Positions 60,261 to 64,000 of a stretch of DNA of 64,000 nt are shown piece by piece. Numbering within the stretch: position 1 is the stretch's first letter; each line of letters opens with the position of its first letter. The notes under the pieces are model-generated. The model was not told the origin of the DNA. It ran no database searches and saw nothing but the letters and a program-made list of their open reading frames with translations. The translations under genes were made by a program, and so were the position numbers. The DNA is from Nocardia brasiliensis ATCC 700358 (GTDB lineage Bacteria; Actinomycetota; Actinomycetes; Mycobacteriales; Mycobacteriaceae), in assembly GCF_000250675.2 (NCBI RefSeq), contig NC_018681.1:7068001-7132000 (forward strand), given 5' to 3'.

Positions 60261-61787
60261 TCACGATTCCGGCAGGCACCGGCCCGGATCGGGCAACTCG
60301 GCGCACGGCGCGTTCCCGTGTTCGCGCAACACATCCTTGCCGCTCTGATCGACCAGGTAGTGCAGGAACGCCGCGGCCAGCGAGTCGCCGGGCACTTCCC
60401 CGTAGCTGTAAGCGTATTCCACGCCCCAGAACGGATAGGTGCGCGCTATCGCCGCGTCACGGCCGGCCGGGACGCCGTTGATCGCCAGGGTCGGCAACCC
60501 CGCCTGGGCGGCTTCCGAGGACTCGGAATAGCCGACAGCGCCGGGAATTTCGCGGACCGCCTTCTGCATGTCCCTGGTCACCTGCACGTCGCAATGCGCC
60601 GCGCCGGTCAGCACGGTGCCTTTGAGCGCGGTGCAGCTGACGTGCGCGCGGTCCGGTTGATCGGAACCGAGGAGTCTGCGTTCGAAGGTGTTACGGGTGC
60701 CGGAGCCGGGGATCCGGTTCACAAGCACCACCGGGAGGTCTGGTCCGCCGACTTCGCGCCAGTTCCCGATGCGGCCGAGGTACAGATCCCGGATCTGTGT
60801 TTCGGTGAGACTGCGCACCCCGACGGTCTCGTTGGCGATGACGCTGAACAGCGACAGCGCCAGCGGCCGCGCCACCAGCGCCGGATACCCGCTGCCCTTC
60901 GGCCCGTCGCTGATCGCGAGCAGACCCGGATGATCTTTGCCCTCCTCGGCCAGCCGATCCAGTCCACGCTCGGTTCCTTCGAACCCGAACGCGAATTGCG
61001 CTCCGGTACAACGCTTCCCGTACTGATCGGCGGCTTTGCGCAGCACCGGATCGAACGCCGACGAGCCGACGACGGTGAGTTTGCCCGCGGCGCACTCCAG
61101 CGGTGTCGGCGGCGGCTGCGACGACGCGACGACGAACTGCACGACGATCACCAGGATCAGAAACGCCGTCAACGCCACCATCATGCGGGGAATGCCGGTG
61201 CGGCTTCGGGTTTCGAGGACGCGGCCGCCTTTGATGCCACCGGTGAGCAGGGGCGCCGGATACTCGCCGACGCCCTCGGCCCGTTGCAGGATGGCCAGGA
61301 TCTTGTAGTGCTCGCCACGATTCAGCGGCACCTTGGGCAGATCGATGACGCCGATATGGCCCGCCATGTCCTCGCGCACCGCGAGGCCGGAATCCCGGTC
61401 CAGGCTGTCGGCCAGGCCTGGATCGCTGAGTTCGGTCACCGCCATACCGATCACCAGGCGCTGCGGGAAGCGCAGATGCAAGCCGATCCGGCCCGCGTCG
61501 GGCGCCCGGTAGTCGCGCGTGTCGATATCGGTCGCGCCGCTGTTCTCGATGCGCACCAGCACCACGGACAGATCCTTGAGTTCCGGCCCCGCGCCGTCCC
61601 CCGCCGGCCGCAGTTGCGGCAGCACGCCGGGGAACACCGAGGCCACCTCGCCGGTGACCGGGGTGTCCATCTGGACTCGGTAGCCGAGCCGCTTGCGCCC
61701 GACCAGCACGAACTCGTACAGGAACGCACCGACCGGCACCGCGATACCGACCAGCGCCAGCACGATATCGACCGGAAACTCGCCCAA
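60261..61787 (-). CDS. Membrane-anchored PstS-like substrate-binding protein
   Basis: A 508-residue protein. Helix 1 (about residues 6-28) is followed by a roughly 180-residue region with basic RKRLGYR at its edge, hence probably cytoplasmic. A second helix (MVALTAFLILVIVVQFVVAS) follows. The C-terminal 280 residues form a phosphate-binding-protein-like domain: LTVVGSSAFDPVLRKAADQY, FGFEGTERGLDRL, and NRIPGSGTRNTFERRLLG. The start is uncertain between TTG 61787 and GTG 61799. No transport genes are adjacent, so it looks like a sensor rather than an ABC component. Confidence 0.83.
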   Translation of the reverse strand: MGEFPVDIVLALVGIAVPVGAFLYEFVLVGRKRLGYRVQMDTPVTGEVASVFPGVLPQLRPAGDGAGPELKDLSVVLVRIENSGATDIDTRDYRAPDAGRIGLHLRFPQRLVIGMAVTELSDPGLADSLDRDSGLAVREDMAGHIGVIDLPKVPLNRGEHYKILAILQRAEGVGEYPAPLLTGGIKGGRVLETRSRTGIPRMMVALTAFLILVIVVQFVVASSQPPPTPLECAAGKLTVVGSSAFDPVLRKAADQYGKRCTGAQFAFGFEGTERGLDRLAEEGKDHPGLLAISDGPKGSGYPALVARPLALSLFSVIANETVGVRSLTETQIRDLYLGRIGNWREVGGPDLPVVLVNRIPGSGTRNTFERRLLGSDQPDRAHVSCTALKGTVLTGAAHCDVQVTRDMQKAVREIPGAVGYSESSEAAQAGLPTLAINGVPAGRDAAIARTYPFWGVEYAYSYGEVPGDSLAAAFLHYLVDQSGKDVLREHGNAPCAELPDPGRCLPES

Positions 61788-61892
61788 CGATCCCCCCACG
61801 CCACATGATCTCTGTGGCAACCATTTTCAGGCGGACGCGGGCGAACACCCCGGAACGACAGAACTATTCGGCAACAGTTAATCCGGCGGCCA

Positions 61893-62954
61893 TCAAGCTT
61901 CGGCGGTCTCCGTCCAGGCCAGCAGGTCGGCCAGTGGCCAGGTGTTGATCACGCGTTCGGCCGGAACATCATTGGCCACCGCGCGTTCGCAGCCGTAGCC
62001 CTGCCAATCGAGCTGACCGGGCGCGTGCGCGTCGGTATCGATGGCGAACAGGCAGTCCATCTCGAGCGCCAGTCGCATCAAACGCGAAGGAGGATCCCGT
62101 CGTTCGGGCCTGCTGTTGATCTCGACGGCGGTGCCGAACTTGCGGCACGCCTCGAACACCACCTCGGCGTCGAAGCTCGACTCCGGCCGGGTGCCGCGAC
62201 CACCGGTGACCAGCCTGCCCGTGCAGTGCCCGAGCACGTCCACATTGGGATTGGCGACCGCGTAGACCATCCGCTTGGTCATCGTCGCGCTGTCCGCGCG
62301 CAGGTGCGAATGCACGCTGGCCACCACGATATCGAGTTCGGCGAGCAGATCGGCCTGCTGATCCAGGGTGCCGTCGTCGAGGATGTCCACCTCGATGCCG
62401 GTCAGGATGCGGAACGGCGCCATCCGCTCGTTCAGTTCGGCGACGACGTCCAACTGCTTGCGCAACCGGCTCTCGGACAGGCCGTTCGCCACGGTCAGCC
62501 GGGGCGAATGGTCGGTCAGCGCACAGTATTCGTGCCCGAGCGCGGCGGCGACGCCCATCATCTCCGCGATCGGGCTGCCGCCGTCGGACCAATCCGAGTG
62601 GGTGTGCAGATCGCCGCGCAGGCGGGTGCGCAGCGCCTTACCGGACGCGCCGATCGGCTTCGCGGCGTTGCGCTGATCGATCAGGTACTGCGGCAGCACA
62701 CCCGCCGAGGCCTGCTCGATCACCGCGGCGGTTTTCGGGCCGATCCCGGGGATCTCCCGCCAGCTGTGCGCCGCCTGATGCGCCGCGCGTTCCGCCGCGG
62801 ACAGTCCGGCGACGATATCGGCGGCCTTACGGTAGGCCTTCACCCGGTAGGTCTCGGCTCGTGCGCGTTCCAGCCAGAAGCCGATTTCGCGCAGCACCTC
62901 GACCGGGCCCGGCGTCGCCGCCGGACCGGTCGCGCTCGAATCGTCTTCCGCCAC
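61893..62954 (-). CDS. PHP-domain phosphoesterase with PolX-type 8-kDa domain
   Basis: A 353-residue protein. Residues 15-95 resemble the helix-hairpin-helix 8-kDa domain of family X polymerases (RVKAYRKAADIVAGLSAAER and WREIPGIGPKTAAVIEQA). Residues 110-345 are a PHP metal-dependent phosphoesterase: RGDLHTHSDWSDGG, CALTDHSPRL, EVDILDDGTLD, VASVHSHLR and FAIDTDAHAPGQL. The polymerase palm and thumb are absent. The start is GTG 62954. A DNA end-processing or nucleotide phosphatase role is inferred. Confidence 0.9.
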   Translation of the reverse strand: MAEDDSSATGPAATPGPVEVLREIGFWLERARAETYRVKAYRKAADIVAGLSAAERAAHQAAHSWREIPGIGPKTAAVIEQASAGVLPQYLIDQRNAAKPIGASGKALRTRLRGDLHTHSDWSDGGSPIAEMMGVAAALGHEYCALTDHSPRLTVANGLSESRLRKQLDVVAELNERMAPFRILTGIEVDILDDGTLDQQADLLAELDIVVASVHSHLRADSATMTKRMVYAVANPNVDVLGHCTGRLVTGGRGTRPESSFDAEVVFEACRKFGTAVEINSRPERRDPPSRLMRLALEMDCLFAIDTDAHAPGQLDWQGYGCERAVANDVPAERVINTWPLADLLAWTETAEA

Positions 62955-62959
62955 TGCGG

Positions 62960-63541
62960 TTAACGAATCCTGCTGTACTTCATGAACGCCACTCCGTCCT
63001 CGAAGACGCGGCTGGTGATCACCCGGAACCTGGCCGCGTCGGGCAGCCGTGGACCGGTGCCGAACAGCGACCGGCCGTGCCCGAGCAGCACCGGGTACAG
63101 CTTGAGGAAGATCTGATCGATCTCCGGCAACAACACCTGGGCGAGTTCACCGCCGCCGCACAACCAGATGCCCAGTCCGGGTTCGCGCTTGAGTTCGCGC
63201 ACCTTCGCCAGCGGGTCCGCGGCGATCAACTCGACGTCCGGGTCGGGGTCCTCCGGCAGCGTCGTCGACACCACGTACTGCTTCAGATGCGAATACGGGC
63301 TCGACGTACCCGTCCGCACGCCGAAATCGTGCGTCTTGCGGCCCATCAGCACGGTGTCGAAATAGCGGTTGCGCTTATCGATGCCGAGCGACTCGCGCAC
63401 CTTGGTCGGCAGCGTCTCGGGGTACTGCGCGGTGATCGCAGGGCCGTGGTCGCCGCCGACCGGGAAGAAATCGACCGACCCGTCATCGGTGGCGATGAAT
63501 CCGTCGATGGTCGACGCTACGTAGTACGTGAGCTTGCGCAT
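62960..63541 (-). CDS. Dihydrofolate reductase family protein
   Basis: A 193-residue RibD-C-type protein, MRKLTYYVASTIDGFIATDD, with FDTVLMGRKTHDFGV and GLGIWLCGGGELAQVLLPEIDQ as family signatures. ATG 63541 is preferred because GGAGG lies 8 bases upstream; the GTG five codons earlier is an alternative. It ends five bases before the PHP gene, so the two form an operon. The substrate is unknown; a second, more distant copy lies at 6496-7053. Confidence 0.9.
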   Translation of the reverse strand: MRKLTYYVASTIDGFIATDDGSVDFFPVGGDHGPAITAQYPETLPTKVRESLGIDKRNRYFDTVLMGRKTHDFGVRTGTSSPYSHLKQYVVSTTLPEDPDPDVELIAADPLAKVRELKREPGLGIWLCGGGELAQVLLPEIDQIFLKLYPVLLGHGRSLFGTGPRLPDAARFRVITSRVFEDGVAFMKYSRIR

Positions 63542-63601
63542 ATGTCCTTCCTCCACGGCCCCGACACCCGGACCGCCTACAAGAAAGGTAGCTCGTGCTC
63601 C

Positions 63602-64000
63602 CTAACGAGGGCGAGGCTTCGCCTGGCACCGCGGGCAAGAATAGGAGGAACGATTCATGAATTTCTCCCGCTGGATCGCGGCACCGCAGCGGCGGCACGG
63701 CTCGTCCTCGCGGCCGTACACCGCGAGGGAGCGCTCGAAATAGCCGGACTGGCCGTTGACGTTCACATACAGCGCGTCGAACGAGGTGCCGCCCGCGGCG
63801 AGCGCCTCCCCCATCACCGCGCCGACATCGGCGAGCAGGCCGCGCAGCACGGGGCGGGACAGACCGGAGGCGAGGCGCGTGCCGTGCAGCTTTGCCCGCC
63901 ACAGGGATTCGTCGGCGTAGATGTTGCCGATGCCGGAGATCACGCTCTGATCGAGCAGCACGCGTTTGATCTCGGTCTGCTTGGCGCGGATCGCACGCAC
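63602..64000 (-). CDS. mutM: Formamidopyrimidine-DNA glycosylase MutM, C-terminal part
   Basis: The last 132 residues of a base-excision repair glycosylase that removes 8-oxoguanine; the N-terminal catalytic part lies beyond the window edge. Visible are the helix-two-turn-helix IKRVLLDQSVISGIGNIYADESLW and the C-terminal zinc finger CRRCGAAIQ...SYSCPRCQ. In mycobacteria fpg is followed directly by the OsmC gene and acyP; here about 24 kb lie between them. Confidence 0.97.
   Translation of the reverse strand: MRAIRAKQTEIKRVLLDQSVISGIGNIYADESLWRAKLHGTRLASGLSRPVLRGLLADVGAVMGEALAAGGTSFDALYVNVNGQSGYFERSLAVYGREDEPCRRCGAAIQREKFMNRSSYSCPRCQAKPRPR

Overview
The window is high-GC actinobacterial chromosome, most likely Nocardia or a close relative. 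Evidence: very GC-rich codon use, many GTG/TTG starts, an F420-type luciferase-like oxidoreductase, a mycothiol-dependent formaldehyde dehydrogenase, and a gene backbone that follows the Mycobacterium tuberculosis order rpsP-trmD, amidohydrolase-ffh-glnD-glnB-amt-ftsY-smc-acyP-OsmC-mutM. I see no rRNA, tRNA, CRISPR array, intact insertion sequence or prophage.

Layout. 1-4.2 kb: two adenylate-forming acyl-CoA synthetases in one operon, divergent from a LuxR-type regulator. 4.2-6.1 kb: the translation operon rpsP-khpA-rimM-trmD. 6.3-11.9 kb: small enzymes (dihydrofolate-reductase-like, membrane methyltransferase, LLM oxidoreductase, questin-oxidase-like protein with a divergent MarR regulator and its operator, amidohydrolase). 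12-20.2 kb: ffh, glnD, glnB, amt, ftsY, i.e. protein targeting and nitrogen control, with a GlnR-like box upstream of amt. 20.3-22.6 kb: a small insert (DUF2237, TetR with an added Cys motif, NmrA-like). 22.7-26.3 kb: smc.

Between smc and acyP, which are neighbours in mycobacteria, lie about 12 kb of accessory genes: a membrane protein with a long disordered tail, a DUF1707 protein, the mscR-MBL formaldehyde operon, toxin-antitoxin remnants, a Cmx-type drug efflux pump, a TetR-controlled flavin monooxygenase and a DUF350 / lipoprotein-like / glutathionylspermidine-synthase-like operon. acyP and the OsmC gene follow at 38.7-39.4 kb.

Between OsmC and mutM lie another 24 kb. This contains the complete potassium system kdpFABC with divergent kdpDE; a cluster of flavodoxin-like protein, membrane molybdopterin oxidoreductase, methyltransferase, two glycosyltransferases, polytopic membrane protein, two-component system and sugar epimerase; then a set of DNA-related genes (HhH protein, AlkZ-like protein, PolX-like PHP protein), a phosphate-binding-type membrane protein, and the 3' part of mutM at the window edge.

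The best candidates for undescribed biology are the 48.9-57.8 kb envelope/glycosylation-type cluster, the DUF350 triad, the kdp leader with its repeats and micro-ORF, and several crisp palindromic operators whose regulators sit next to them.
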